Shown: one piece after another, positions 7,372 through 14,587 of the stretch
Layout of the letters: each line of letters begins with the position of its first letter
Position numbering within the stretch: position 1 is the stretch's first letter
Assembly: GCA_013813135.1 (NCBI GenBank)
Contig: JACCSF010000096.1
Span: forward strand, 1 to 15,889
Direction of reading: 5' to 3'
Length of the DNA stretch: 15,889 nucleotides
Source of the DNA: Thermoleophilaceae bacterium
GTDB taxonomy: Bacteria > Actinomycetota > Thermoleophilia > Solirubrobacterales > Thermoleophilaceae
Position numbers and translations under genes: made by a program
The notes under the pieces: generated by a model
The model's database searches: none
Seen by the model: only the letters and a program-made list of their open reading frames with translations
Told to the model about the DNA's origin: nothing

Positions 7372-8157
7372 GTGGTGCAGCGGTACCGTCGCCGCCAAGA
7401 TGCCGAATACCGGCTGCGGGTGATGCGAGCGCTGTGGACACCGGCGGCCGAGGTCGGCATCGCCATTCCGCATCCCCCGAGTCCGATCTCGACGCCGACC
7501 CGGCCTGGGTCATCTTCGACGCCCTGCCCGGGGTCCCCATTCCCCGAGGCCGGCGACGCGGGGCTCGAGGGCCCGCGCTTCCCGGCGATCGCCCGGTCGA
7601 TGGGCCAGCTGCTTGCCGCCTTCCGCCGGCTGCCGACCGCTGGGCTCGAGCTCGACGACCTGTGGGCCGCTCCCGGGCGCCTCGCCGCTCGCGCGGCGCG
7701 CTGGGTCGAGGAGCTCCCGGGCCTGGCCGCTACGGAGCGCACCGCGCTGGCCGGTCTCCTCGGTCACCTGCCTGCCCTCTTCGCGAAGCGGCCAGTGGTA
7801 CTCGCCCACGGCGACTTCGCGCCGGTGAACGTGCTGACCGACGGCGCGTCGGTGACCGGACTGCTCGATTTCGAATCGGTGCGGCTGGCCGATCCGCTCT
7901 TCGACGTGGCCTGGTGGGCGTGGGCGGTGAGCTTCTCGTCACCCTCAGTCCTCGACGCGGCGTGGCCGGGGTTCTTGCAAGGGGCAGGCATCGACGCGAC
8001 CGACCCGGAACTGGCTGTTCGCGTCCGTTCGCTCCAGCTGCCCCGGATGCTCGAGCTCCTCGCCGACACGACAAGCCTCGATCCCGATGTGCAGCGCATC
8101 GTGGCCGACCGGCTGCGGGCCATGCTTCGCCGAAACTGCCGGGATTCCGTCGGATAG
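7372..8157 (+). pseudogene. Aminoglycoside phosphotransferase (APH/ChoK)-family gene with two frameshifts
   Basis: The C-terminal kinase lobe is intact: HGDFAPVN (7807-7830) is the Brenner motif with the catalytic aspartate, and LLDFESVRLADPLFDVAWW supplies the metal-binding aspartate. The front part is readable only if the frame changes twice. Frame one gives RYRRRQDAEYRLRVMRAL and ends near the five-C run at 7474-7478. Frame two gives ESDLDADPAWVIFDALPG up to the four-C run at 7542-7545, where the first frame resumes with EAGDAGLEGP. One missing and one extra C explain this exactly. The usual first ~30 residues of the N-lobe are not visible before GTG 7372. Substrate is unknown; many such proteins phosphorylate small alcohols or antibiotics. 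Because both indels are at homopolymers, sequencing error is as likely as decay. Confidence 0.75.
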
Positions 8158-8182
8158 CGCTGCTGCCTTGCGGGCTGTCCGC

Positions 8183-9355
8183 TCACCGCCCCGGCAGCGA
8201 GGGTTCCTCAGCGGTACTGCGCGGGTCGATGAGGATCTTCGCGTGCTTCTCCGGATCGCCGAGGGCGGTGAAGGCCGCCTCGACCCCCTCGAGCCCGACC
8301 TTGCCGGTGATGAGCAGGCGGGGGTCCACGTCGCCCTCGGCCAGCATGTGCAGGGTGTCGCGAAACTCGAGCGGCGTGTAGCCGACCACGAACCGCAAGT
8401 CGATCTCCTTGTTGATCGCCATCGCCGGCTTGAACCGGTCGGGGCCGACGCAGACGCCGACGACGACGACGCGCGAGAACAGCGGGGCGCTGTCGACGAT
8501 CGTCTCGATCACGCCCGGGACACCCACGCATTCGAAGATCACCGGGTGCTTGGGCGGCGCACCGAGCTTCTCCGCGAGGCGCCACACATGCCACCACCCG
8601 ACGGGCAGGCGGCCGAGCCTCTCGCGGGTCCCGACGGCGAGCTCGAGCGCCGAGGGGATGTCTACGAGGTGGCCGCGATCGCCCGCGGCGGAGAACGGGG
8701 AGGCCTCCGCGGGGTCCACCACGACGTCCGCACCGCAGGCCTTCGCGAGCGCACGGCGCCCCGGTGAGAAGTCACTGGCCACGACCGTGCGCACGCCCTT
8801 GGCCCTGAGCATCAGGATGACCCCGAGGCCGACCGGCCCGCAGCCGATCACGATCGCCACCTGCTTCTTGCCGACCTCGCCGCGGCGCACGGCGTGCCAG
8901 GCCACGGCCATCGGCTCCGTCAGGGCCGCGACATCGGGCCCCAAGCCGTTGGGCACCGGCAGCATGAGCGATTCCTGAGCGAGCAGCTGCTCGGCATAGG
9001 CGCCGGGCGCGTGGACCGACAGACCAACGGTGTCGACGCCATGAGCGCTTCGGATGAGCGGCAGAGCGACGACAGACGCCCCGATAGGAACGTCACGTTT
9101 GGAACCCGGGCCGTACTCGGCGACCTCGCCGCAGAACTCATGGCCGAAAACGACGGGCTCATGCGACCGGCCGAAGCGGTCGTAGCCCGCCTGCTCGGCC
9201 AGGTCGGCCCAGTCGTCGAGACCGTGGCGCGCGTGCAGGTCCGACCCGCAGATCCCGCAGCGCAGCACCGTGAGACGCACCTGCCCGCGCCCAGGCGTCG
9301 GCTCCGGCCGCTCGACAACCTTGAGGTCGGCGTTCTGGCAGACGACGGCCTTCAT
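8183..9355 (-). CDS. Zinc-dependent medium-chain alcohol dehydrogenase
   Basis: A 390-residue medium-chain dehydrogenase/reductase. The catalytic zinc site is seen as CGICGSD (C36), GHEFCGEV (H72, E73) and possibly E147 in LTEPMAV. The nucleotide-binding Rossmann start is VIGCGPVGLG, with glycines at 171, 173 and 176. The four clustered cysteines of the structural-zinc lobe found in classical alcohol dehydrogenases are absent between residues 79 and 130. The start at 9355 gives MKAVVCQNADL, a typical beginning for the family; the frame stays open to 9958 but that extension is only the complement of the transposase region. No clear ribosome site is seen. It converges on the phosphotransferase-family gene with 25 bases between the stops. 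It likely oxidises an alcohol or polyol with NAD(P); the substrate is not identifiable. Confidence 0.9.
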   Translation of the reverse strand: MKAVVCQNADLKVVERPEPTPGRGQVRLTVLRCGICGSDLHARHGLDDWADLAEQAGYDRFGRSHEPVVFGHEFCGEVAEYGPGSKRDVPIGASVVALPLIRSAHGVDTVGLSVHAPGAYAEQLLAQESLMLPVPNGLGPDVAALTEPMAVAWHAVRRGEVGKKQVAIVIGCGPVGLGVILMLRAKGVRTVVASDFSPGRRALAKACGADVVVDPAEASPFSAAGDRGHLVDIPSALELAVGTRERLGRLPVGWWHVWRLAEKLGAPPKHPVIFECVGVPGVIETIVDSAPLFSRVVVVGVCVGPDRFKPAMAINKEIDLRFVVGYTPLEFRDTLHMLAEGDVDPRLLITGKVGLEGVEAAFTALGDPEKHAKILIDPRSTAEEPSLPGR

Positions 9356-9472
9356 CGAGTACGGAGCAGGCGGAGGGAGCCAGTCATGCGCCGACTCTTG
9401 CACACGAGCTGTCGGCGGGGGCCACGCGCGGCGCTCAGCGGCGCCCGGCTCTCGCGCGAAGATGGCATGGAT

Positions 9473-9541
9473 CGGGGCCTCCCCCGCTCGGCGCGAGACA
9501 CTCGCGCGTATTGGCAACTGCGGAGCTTCAGAGGAGGCCCC
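9473..9541 (+). promoter_or_regulatory. Structured leader of the IS110 transposase with sequestered ribosome site
   Basis: GGGGCCTCC at 9473-9481 is perfectly complementary to GGAGGCCCC at 9533-9541, and the second arm contains the GGAGG ribosome site of the transposase (ATG 9543). Inside the 51-base loop is a second perfect hairpin: GCGCGAG (9491-9497), loop ACA, CTCGCGC (9501-9507). A further 5-bp hairpin lies upstream (9429-9433 with 9440-9444). In RNA this would hide the start of the transposase from ribosomes. IS110-group elements are known to carry a structured bridge RNA in the non-coding end upstream of the recombinase, so part of 9356-9541 may also be that RNA. Confidence 0.55.
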
Positions 9542-9542
9542 A

Positions 9543-10565
9543 ATGACGATCGTAGCCGGGTTCGACGTGCACCGAGCGCAGATCACTTTCGACGCTCTCA
9601 ACCAGGACACGGGCGAGGTGAAGCGTGGCCGCGTTGGCGCCACCCCGGAGGCCGTTCGCGAGTGGGCGGGAAGGTTTGGGGGCGAGCAGGTCCACGTCGC
9701 GGTCGAGGCGGGCACGGGCTGGCTGTTCGTGTGCGAGGCGCTGCGCGAGGCGGGGGCCGCTGCGCATCTCGCCGAGCCGGCCGAGACGAGCGCGCTGCGG
9801 GGACCCAGGCGCAGGGCGAAGACCGACCGCGAGGATGCCCGCTGGCTGCGGACGCTGCTGTGCGAGGGGCGGCTGCCGGAAGCGTGGATCCCGCCGGCGC
9901 ACGTGCGCGAGTGGCGCACCCGCACCCGTCTGCGCAAGACACTGGTCGACGAGCGCACGCGCTGGCTGGCCAGGGTCCAAGCGACGCTCTTTCACCACGG
10001 CGTCGCGGGCGTGCCGGACAAGCTGCTCAGCGCCCTGGGGCGCGAGCTTCTCGCCGGGTTCGAGCTGCCCGAGGCGGCGCGCGAGCGGATCGGCGTCGCG
10101 CTCGCTCTGATCGAGGCGATCGATGGCCAGCTCGCCCCGCTCGAGCAAGAGCTGCGTCAGCTCGCCCGTCGCCAGCCGGGCTGTCGGGCGTTGATGCGCC
10201 ACTACGGCATCGGCGAACTGACCGCGCCGACGATCCTCTGCGAGCTCGGCGACGTGGCGCGCCTGTCTGCCTCGCGCAAGGCGGTGCGTTGCGCCGGGAT
10301 CGACATCGGCGTTCATCGCTCCGACCGTCGCTCCCGTGCCGGCAAGCTGACCAAGCAGAGCTCGCCGCAGCTGCGCTGGGCGCTCTACGAGTCGGCCCAG
10401 GCGGCGTGTCGGCCCACAAGCCCCGACCGGGCCGACTACCTAGCGCTCAAGGCCCGCGGGCTCTCGCACCCGCGGGCGTCGCTGACGATCGCGCGCAAGC
10501 TTGCCCGGCGCTGCTTCCACACGCTGCGCGAGCTAGGGCCAGAGGCGCTCGAACCGATCACCTGA
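9543..10565 (+). CDS. IS110-family transposase (DEDD recombinase)
   Basis: A 340-residue transposase of the IS110 family. The N-terminal RuvC-like DEDD domain shows D8 in GFDVH, E55 in VEAGTG, and D95/D98 in KTDREDA. The C-terminal Transposase_20 domain includes YGIGELTAPTILCELGD, the AGIDIG segment and the serine-rich KQSSPQLRWAL. Length is normal and no frameshift is present, so the enzyme may be active. The ATG at 9543 is fixed by GAGGAGG at 9531-9537, five bases upstream, although the frame is open further left. Members of this family catalyse RNA-guided recombination through a bridge RNA encoded in their non-coding ends. It lies between the divergent alcohol dehydrogenase gene and a field of gene fragments. 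Confidence 0.93.
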   Translation: MTIVAGFDVHRAQITFDALNQDTGEVKRGRVGATPEAVREWAGRFGGEQVHVAVEAGTGWLFVCEALREAGAAAHLAEPAETSALRGPRRRAKTDREDARWLRTLLCEGRLPEAWIPPAHVREWRTRTRLRKTLVDERTRWLARVQATLFHHGVAGVPDKLLSALGRELLAGFELPEAARERIGVALALIEAIDGQLAPLEQELRQLARRQPGCRALMRHYGIGELTAPTILCELGDVARLSASRKAVRCAGIDIGVHRSDRRSRAGKLTKQSSPQLRWALYESAQAACRPTSPDRADYLALKARGLSHPRASLTIARKLARRCFHTLRELGPEALEPIT

Positions 10566-10903
10566 CCCCGACCAGCCAGCTCCCCCGACCGCTTCCGCCA
10601 AGCCCACCATTCCCCAGATGGCACCCAGTCTTCCGGCCAGCTCCCGCGGCTGTTGCGATACCCGCCCGAGGGCGGCGGTCATACGAAGAACGAGCGGCCG
10701 GAGTCGTTCCCGGCGGGACGACCCATCAACCATCACGTCGCCGGCCCAAGGGCCGTGGACCCAGATAAGCCCGGGCGCCCGCGGAACGATCGGAGCCGAT
10801 CGGAGCCACAGCGCTCCACAACCATTCACCGCCATGACTTGACGGAGGCCCCCGATTCAGATAAGCGGCAGCTGCGGCCGCTCGTCCACGGCGATACTCC
10901 GAG
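10566..10903. other. Non-coding stretch after the transposase (possible right end of the IS)
   Basis: No convincing gene is seen in these 338 bases. They contain a perfect tandem 10-bp repeat GATCGGAGCC (10788-10807), a GGCC-rich dyad (10743-10754), and the 9-mer CAGATAAGC twice (10762-10770 and 10858-10866). Some or all may belong to the right end of the IS110 element. Confidence 0.4.
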
Positions 10904-10990
10904 CTATTCCCGCAGCCCCGCGGCTTCGAGGGTTTCGGCGCGGCTGGGATAAAGCTCGACGCGAACAATCTTGCCGCCGTAGTGGCTCAT
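10904..10990 (-). pseudogene. C-terminal fragment of a SnoaL-like (NTF2-fold) protein
   Basis: The minus strand reads MSHYGGKIVRVELYPSRAET then LEAAGLRE and a TAG stop at 10906-10904. This is the characteristic end of SnoaL-like polyketide-cyclase-fold proteins, where a DGKIVR strand is followed by a Tyr/Asp-Arg-Ala-Glu-Ala helix and an AAGL terminus. A few in-frame residues before the ATG (ERDFPRA, to about 11011) could also belong. The other roughly 100 residues of the domain are absent. The codon at 10990 is an internal Met, not a real start. Confidence 0.6.
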
Positions 10991-11121
10991 TGCACGCGGG
11001 AAGTCCCGCTCGTTCGTAGCTGCGAACTGGTCTGGCTGACGAGGCCACAAAGTTCCGCTTCCTATGCGGGATTCGCAGCAGGCCGCGCCGATAAGTTTCG
11101 CCGCTCCCGAGGGGTCTGTAG

Positions 11122-11508
11122 CTGGATAGCCCGACCGACGTCGAGACGCTCGGCTTCGAGAAGCGCCTGGACTTCCGTTACGCCGAGGGCGAGCGCTGGG
11201 TCGAAGTGGAGCCCTCCGGCGCCGTGACGACGCTCACGCTCGCGCTGCCGCGCGAGGGCCAGTCCGCGGGAATCGTAACGCGCGTGGTGTTCAACACCGA
11301 GGACGTCGACGCGGACCATGCCGACCTGCGGGAGCGTGGGGTCGACGTGGACGACGCGATCATGTGCGCGGGAGATCCCGTCGTCTCCTGGGGCGGCGCC
11401 ATCCAGGCGGGCATCGCCAGATACCGTCGGGCCGCCAATGGCGAGATCAAGCGGCTCGGAGGACGTACTTCGAGAAGACTCCGTCCTGCGAGTGTTCGGC
11501 GTCGGTGA
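11122..11508 (+). pseudogene. Truncated VOC (glyoxalase/bleomycin-resistance fold) gene
   Basis: From about 11137 the frame reads VETLGFEKRLDF, WVEVEPSGAVTTLTLALP, TRVVFNTEDVDADHADL and GDPVVSWGGA, the succession of strands in PhnB/VOC-type domains. A TAG at 11119-11121 closes the frame just before, and no ATG exists until the GTG at 11206, which would remove the first strands, so the N-terminal ~20 residues (usually up to the FY before LGFE) are missing. The end is also abnormal: where a DPDGNEI-type motif should stand there is AANGEIKRL, and the frame runs on to a TGA at 11506-11508, overlapping the convergent methyltransferase by about 60 bases. Probably not functional. Confidence 0.65.
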
Positions 11509-12178
11509 TCTCGAAGCCGCTTCGCCGAATCATCGGCTCGAGAACCCAGCTGAAGGTGGAGTGCTCGTCACGAACGTGCTCTTCGAGCTCCGCCCGGCTC
11601 CACTCCCCCTCGACGGCGTCGCCGCCCGTAGCGCACCACGCCTCGATCCGATCCTCCGCCTCGGAGGGAGCGAAGTCGTAGACGACGTCCCACAGCCGGA
11701 GGACACCGCCCGGTCGGATTAAACGATGAAGTCGATCGAGCGCCACTGCTTTCCAGAAGTCTGGAAGGTGATGCAGGGCGAACCGGGAGTAGATGAAGTC
11801 GGCCGGGCTTCCGATGTGCTCGTAGGTCAGGAAGCCTGCTCGGACCGCCTCGATGTTGCTCAGGCGTAGCGCCTTGGCCTTGGCCTGAAGCTGGTGCAGC
11901 ATGAGCGGCGAAACGTCCACGGCGATCAGCTGGGCGCACGCCGGCGAGACTTCAACGGTGAACTGCCCCGTCCCCGCCCCGAACTCGACTACGAGGGACT
12001 CTCGCGTCAGGCCCAAGTCCTTGAGGAGAGCGACCTCGCTGGCAGCGCTCGCGTCCTCCTTGGCGTCGTAACGCGCGACATGGCTTGGGTCGAGGTTCTC
12101 CCTGCCGGCGTAGTTCAACTCATCTATGAACCACGTCGGCGTGAAGCGAGGCGGGCGGTCCGAGGTCACGCCGATCAT
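11447..12178 (-). CDS. Class I SAM-dependent methyltransferase
   Basis: A 243-residue methyltransferase of the Methyltransf_11/25 type. Motif I is VVEFGAGTGQF (E65, G67, G69, G71), the acidic end of the second strand is D88 in LIAVDVSP, and the post-motif segment SRFALHHLPDFWKAVALDRL precedes the LIRPGGVLRLWD strand. The N-terminus (WFIDELNYAGRENLDPSHVARYDAKE) is a substrate-lid segment common in actinobacterial members. ATG at 12178 has no obvious ribosome site; a GTG three codons later is an alternative. The methyl acceptor is unknown. It converges on the VOC fragment and no partner gene with a clear role is adjacent. Confidence 0.85.
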   Translation of the reverse strand: MIGVTSDRPPRFTPTWFIDELNYAGRENLDPSHVARYDAKEDASAASEVALLKDLGLTRESLVVEFGAGTGQFTVEVSPACAQLIAVDVSPLMLHQLQAKAKALRLSNIEAVRAGFLTYEHIGSPADFIYSRFALHHLPDFWKAVALDRLHRLIRPGGVLRLWDVVYDFAPSEAEDRIEAWCATGGDAVEGEWSRAELEEHVRDEHSTFSWVLEPMIRRSGFEITDAEHSQDGVFSKYVLRAA

Positions 12179-12538
12179 GGTGCCAGTCAGCGCCCCGCTG
12201 CGACTCTGAACGAGACCGGGTCGAGCCGCTCGGCGCGGAATGCAGAAGTGAAGACCTCAGTCGACCCGGGCGCACTGAGCGCTGCCACAACTCGTCCACG
12301 AGCGGCGTGCCAGCTACCACAGGACAACCGTGGCGCTGGTGGTCACGTGGAGGGGAGCCGGACGTCCGTCGGGCACGTTGGAGCGGGGATGGCCGGGACG
12401 GGCCCGGCACTGACGCGGCCGCCGCCTGGGCCGCTCTGGCACGCACGACAGCTTTTCGTCCGGAGCGGCAGTGAAGCGCGCCTGCTCGGAGTCTCGGGAT
12501 CGCCGAGCGTCCAGGCCAGAACGCGGCGAATCGGCGGT
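12179..12538. other. Region without a recognised gene
   Basis: No recognisable gene. On the minus strand a short open frame from TTG 12327 to TGA 12187 ends with AFRAERLDPVSFRVAAGR, eight bases before the methyltransferase ATG; it looks mildly protein-like and might be the tail of a lost upstream gene, but I do not recognise it and would not call it a gene. Confidence 0.3.
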
Positions 12539-12835
12539 CTACTCGGCTGGCTCGGCGTGCACGATCACGGGGCGCCCGCCTTGGTCCTGCCAGCGCGAGC
12601 GGATCGTGACGTCGCCGGTGTCGCCCGAGTAGGAGATCATCGCCACGCTCTCCGTGTCGCCCACGTCGACGCTCAGCACGTCGGCGCCCGTGACCGGCTG
12701 CGGCAGGGCTTGGGCAATCTGAGGAACCTGCGGGCGCAGGTGCTCGGAGAAGTCCGCCACGACTGCGTCCATGTCGCCGCGCACAACCGCGTCAGCATGC
12801 TGCTTGACGTGATCCCGTGTCTGTTGATCGTCCAT
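12539..12835 (-). CDS. Small NTF2-like (SnoaL-fold) protein
   Basis: A 98-residue protein. Its first half, DHVKQHADAVVRGDMDAVVADF, matches the opening helices of NTF2-like proteins, and the rest consists of alternating strands (GADVLSVDVGDTESVAMISYSG, DVTIRSRWQDQ). The ATG at 12835 is fixed by GGAGGAG four bases upstream on the minus strand; the open frame continues beyond to 13078 but the extension has no similarity to the family. No enzyme function can be assigned; related proteins are small binding or isomerase folds. It is isolated from the methyltransferase by about 360 bases. Upstream (12836-13030) a different minus-strand frame (WRQNVARLALFVDDARGE...) looks partly coding but is unrecognised. 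Confidence 0.75.
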   Translation of the reverse strand: MDDQQTRDHVKQHADAVVRGDMDAVVADFSEHLRPQVPQIAQALPQPVTGADVLSVDVGDTESVAMISYSGDTGDVTIRSRWQDQGGRPVIVHAEPAE

Positions 12836-13098
12836 GTCTCTCCTCCGAATGGGTGCGCATGGGCTCCGGTGGCCCAATGCGCCAAATGTACCCGGCCCCC
12901 GACCGGCCGGGCTGCGTCGGCTGGTTCCTCGATCAACTCGACACTCTCGCCGCGCGCGTCGTCGACGAAGAGCGCGAGCCGCGCCACGTTCTGCCGCCAG
13001 CGATCGGCGGAGGACGCTGTCGGCCATGACGAACACCGCATTGCTTGACGCTGCCGGCCGCCGGCGCTTATCGGCCAATACCTGGCTTCCACTGTGGT

Positions 13099-13249
13099 CG
13101 GCCGCCCCGGAACAAGGGCCTCCGGTATCCGCCCGATCCGCCCTCCGTGGAGGAGATCGTGACGGTAATGCGCTACGCCGGCGACTCTCCCTATGACCTG
13201 CGGGCTCGAGCCCTGATCGTCCTGCTTTGGCGCGCCGGGCTGCTGATCG
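13099..13249 (+). pseudogene. Fragment of a tyrosine recombinase (phage integrase family)
   Basis: The plus strand encodes RNKGLRYPPDPPSVEEIV, TVMRYAGDSPYDLRARALIV and LLWRAGLLI. This is the junction of the core-binding and catalytic domains of tyrosine recombinases, in the class whose members read GLRYPxDPPTVEEIV and then LRALIVLLWRAGLRISEAL. Similarity ends at about 13249, just before the catalytic-Arg region would continue, and the remaining catalytic domain is missing. The open frame runs on into the next gene but without meaning. It is a broken piece, perhaps left by an excised or recombined element. Confidence 0.7.
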
Positions 13250-13316
13250 CTACTGAGCGCGTAGAGTCGTCGCCCCGAAGCGCCAGACGAGGTTTCGCTA
13301 CGAAAGGAGGGAGCGC

Positions 13317-13694
13317 ATGCTGGGAGAGCATCCGATCGACGTCGTCCTGCTTGCCACCGACCTTGAGTCGTCCAAGCAGTTCTATGCCGGCAAGCTCGGC
13401 CTCGAGATTCTGAACGAGGATGAGGCGGCGATCACCTACAAGTGCGGCGGGGACAGCCAACTGGCCGTCACGAAGAGCACAACGGGCACGGCCGACGAGC
13501 AGACCCAGGCCGGCTGGCGGGTGGACGACCTGGCCGCCGAGCTCGCCGAGCTGCGGTCTCGCGGTGTCGAGATCCAGGACTACGACATGCCTCGTCTGAA
13601 GACGGTCGACGGGGTCGCGGACCTGGGGTTTGCGCTGATGGCCTGGATCGTCGATCCGCACAAGAACGCGCTGGGCATCATGCAACTGAAATAA
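13317..13694 (+). CDS. VOC family protein (glyoxalase/bleomycin-resistance fold)
   Basis: A complete 125-residue vicinal-oxygen-chelate protein. It opens with HPIDVVLLATDLESSKQFYAGKLGLEI, has a middle strand pair (AAITYKCGGDSQLAVTKS), a helix AAELAELRSRGVEI, and closes with FALMAWIVDPHKNALGIMQ, in which DPHKN replaces the usual DPDGN. H5 may be the first metal ligand. The start is clear: AAAGGAGGG at 13303-13311 precedes ATG 13317. Its role, such as detoxification, isomerisation or drug binding, is not readable. It is unrelated in detail to the VOC fragment at 11122-11508. A strong hairpin follows its stop. Confidence 0.88.
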   Translation: MLGEHPIDVVLLATDLESSKQFYAGKLGLEILNEDEAAITYKCGGDSQLAVTKSTTGTADEQTQAGWRVDDLAAELAELRSRGVEIQDYDMPRLKTVDGVADLGFALMAWIVDPHKNALGIMQLK

Positions 13695-13764
13695 CCGTCA
13701 AGTCTCCTTTCGGCGGGCAGCTGTGGCGCTGCCCTCATCGCGTAGCGCGATGGGGAGCTGACGG
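13695..13764. terminator. Nested inverted repeat after the VOC gene
   Basis: Immediately after the TAA, CCGTCA (13695-13700) pairs with TGACGG (13759-13764), CAGCT (13718-13722) can pair with AGCTG (13756-13760), and a strong 10-bp hairpin with one G-U pair (13733-13742 with 13746-13755, loop TAG) sits in the middle. No T run follows. It probably acts as a bidirectional terminator or 3' stabiliser. Confidence 0.45.
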
Positions 13765-14221
13765 TCGGCGATGACGCTCGCATCTCGTCCGGAACAGCAG
13801 CGGCGGTCGCGCCCATGAACGCTTCTGCATCTCGCGCGTTAGCAGAAGCCAGTCGGCTCCAAACGCGTTCCGAGCACGCGCCGGATGTGCCCCGACAGAC
13901 GCGGCGACGATCGCTCGAAGGGCCAGAGTGCTGTGCGTCACGTCACCTTGAGCTTTCGACCGTGCGTCGAGCGGGCATCCGCGTCGTGTTGCGCGGCTGC
14001 TGCTCGCGCTCCAAGCGGAAGTGCGGCGCCACGCTGTGCGTTACTCGCGTATCCGGTTGAGTCCTCCGCACACGGCCTCGTCTTTCTCGCAGCGTTTCGG
14101 GAGGCATTTCGGCCGGGATCGGCCAACAACGGCCGCGAGCCGGGCGCTCACGAAGCTGCGCGGTCATCTCTTTGGCGCTTCCTGCCAGCAGGGCCTTCCC
14201 TTCGACCCCGAGCTCCGGCGT
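13765..14221. other. Region without a recognised gene
   Basis: Apart from the left copy of the inverted dispersed repeat (13784-13834), I see no gene, promoter or RNA here on either strand. All open frames are short and composition-driven. Confidence 0.4.
13784..13834 (-). repeat. Inverted dispersed repeat, left copy
   Basis: Read on the minus strand, these 51 bases match 14956-15006 at 47 of 51 positions (common start CGAGATGCAGAAGCGTTC, common end CCGGACGAG). Weaker similarity (about 14 of 19 positions) continues on the side facing the other copy. Confidence 0.85.
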
Positions 14222-14587
14222 TCAGTAGCTGAACACCGTGCCCGCGTCGTCCCCGAGCCACTCCCACATCGGTGTGGCGCCCGCCAGCCGTGCGTTCGGG
14301 ACGAAGGCGGTCTCATCGAGTTTGCGGGACTTGGCGCAGATCGGGCAGACCAGCAACTCGCCTCCACCCTGCGCGAACTGCTCGAAGAGCCGGGCGAGTG
14401 GCGGGCAGCCGTCGCACGCGACCCCCTCCGCATGGCCCGGCACGCCGAGTCGCACGGCTTCCTTGGTCAGGAACATGGCGGCCTCCTTGCCTTGCTCTAG
14501 GGCAGCGCCGGCGACCAGGAACGCCACGGTGACGCGCTCGGCGTCCTCAAGTCCCGTCGCAAGGTTGATGAGCACCTTGTTGGCCAT
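14222..14587 (-). CDS. DsrE-family protein with two CxxC motifs
   Basis: A 121-residue cytoplasmic protein of the DsrE/DsrF-like fold. It begins MANKVLINLATG, then AERVTVAFLVAGAALEQGKE and AAMFLTKEAVRLGVPG, the beta-alpha-beta core of the family. Two cysteine pairs follow: C58/C61 in CDGCPPL and C81/C84 in VCPICAKS, which could carry sulfane sulfur or bind a metal. The C-terminus is MWEWLGDDAGTVFSY. The start at 14587 is supported by AAAGGAAGAG just upstream on the minus strand. It is intact although surrounded by gene debris, and lies between the two inverted copies of the 51-bp repeat. The precise role in sulfur transfer is unknown. Confidence 0.85.
   Translation of the reverse strand: MANKVLINLATGLEDAERVTVAFLVAGAALEQGKEAAMFLTKEAVRLGVPGHAEGVACDGCPPLARLFEQFAQGGGELLVCPICAKSRKLDETAFVPNARLAGATPMWEWLGDDAGTVFSY

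Larger units (their letters stand above)
9473..10565 (+). mobile_element. IS110-family insertion sequence (minimal extent)
   Basis: The limits given cover only the folded leader and the transposase gene. IS110 elements lack conventional terminal inverted repeats and make little or no target duplication, so the real ends cannot be fixed by eye. The left end must lie between the alcohol dehydrogenase start (9355) and about 9473. The right end must lie before the SnoaL-like fragment that begins at 10904, unless that fragment was already part of the target. Confidence 0.7.

Noticed and set aside
9356..9958. N-terminal extension of the alcohol dehydrogenase on the minus strand
   Set aside because: The extension is antisense to the transposase and has no family similarity; MKAVVCQNADL at 9355 is the normal beginning.
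8894..10768. A 624-codon plus-strand open frame over the dehydrogenase and transposase genes
   Set aside because: Composition-driven shadow; the transposase is in another frame with clear DEDD motifs.
11095..11130. tRNA-like GGGTCTGTAGCTGGATAG
   Set aside because: No matching acceptor stem, anticodon arm or T arm follows; the sequence runs straight into VOC coding sequence.
11894..13048. A 384-codon plus-strand open frame
   Set aside because: It is antisense to the methyltransferase and NTF2-like genes and has no recognisable domain.
13695..13764. Possible integron attC site after the VOC gene
   Set aside because: The inverted repeat follows a single small gene as an attC would, but the conserved RYYYAAC and GTTRRRY ends are missing.
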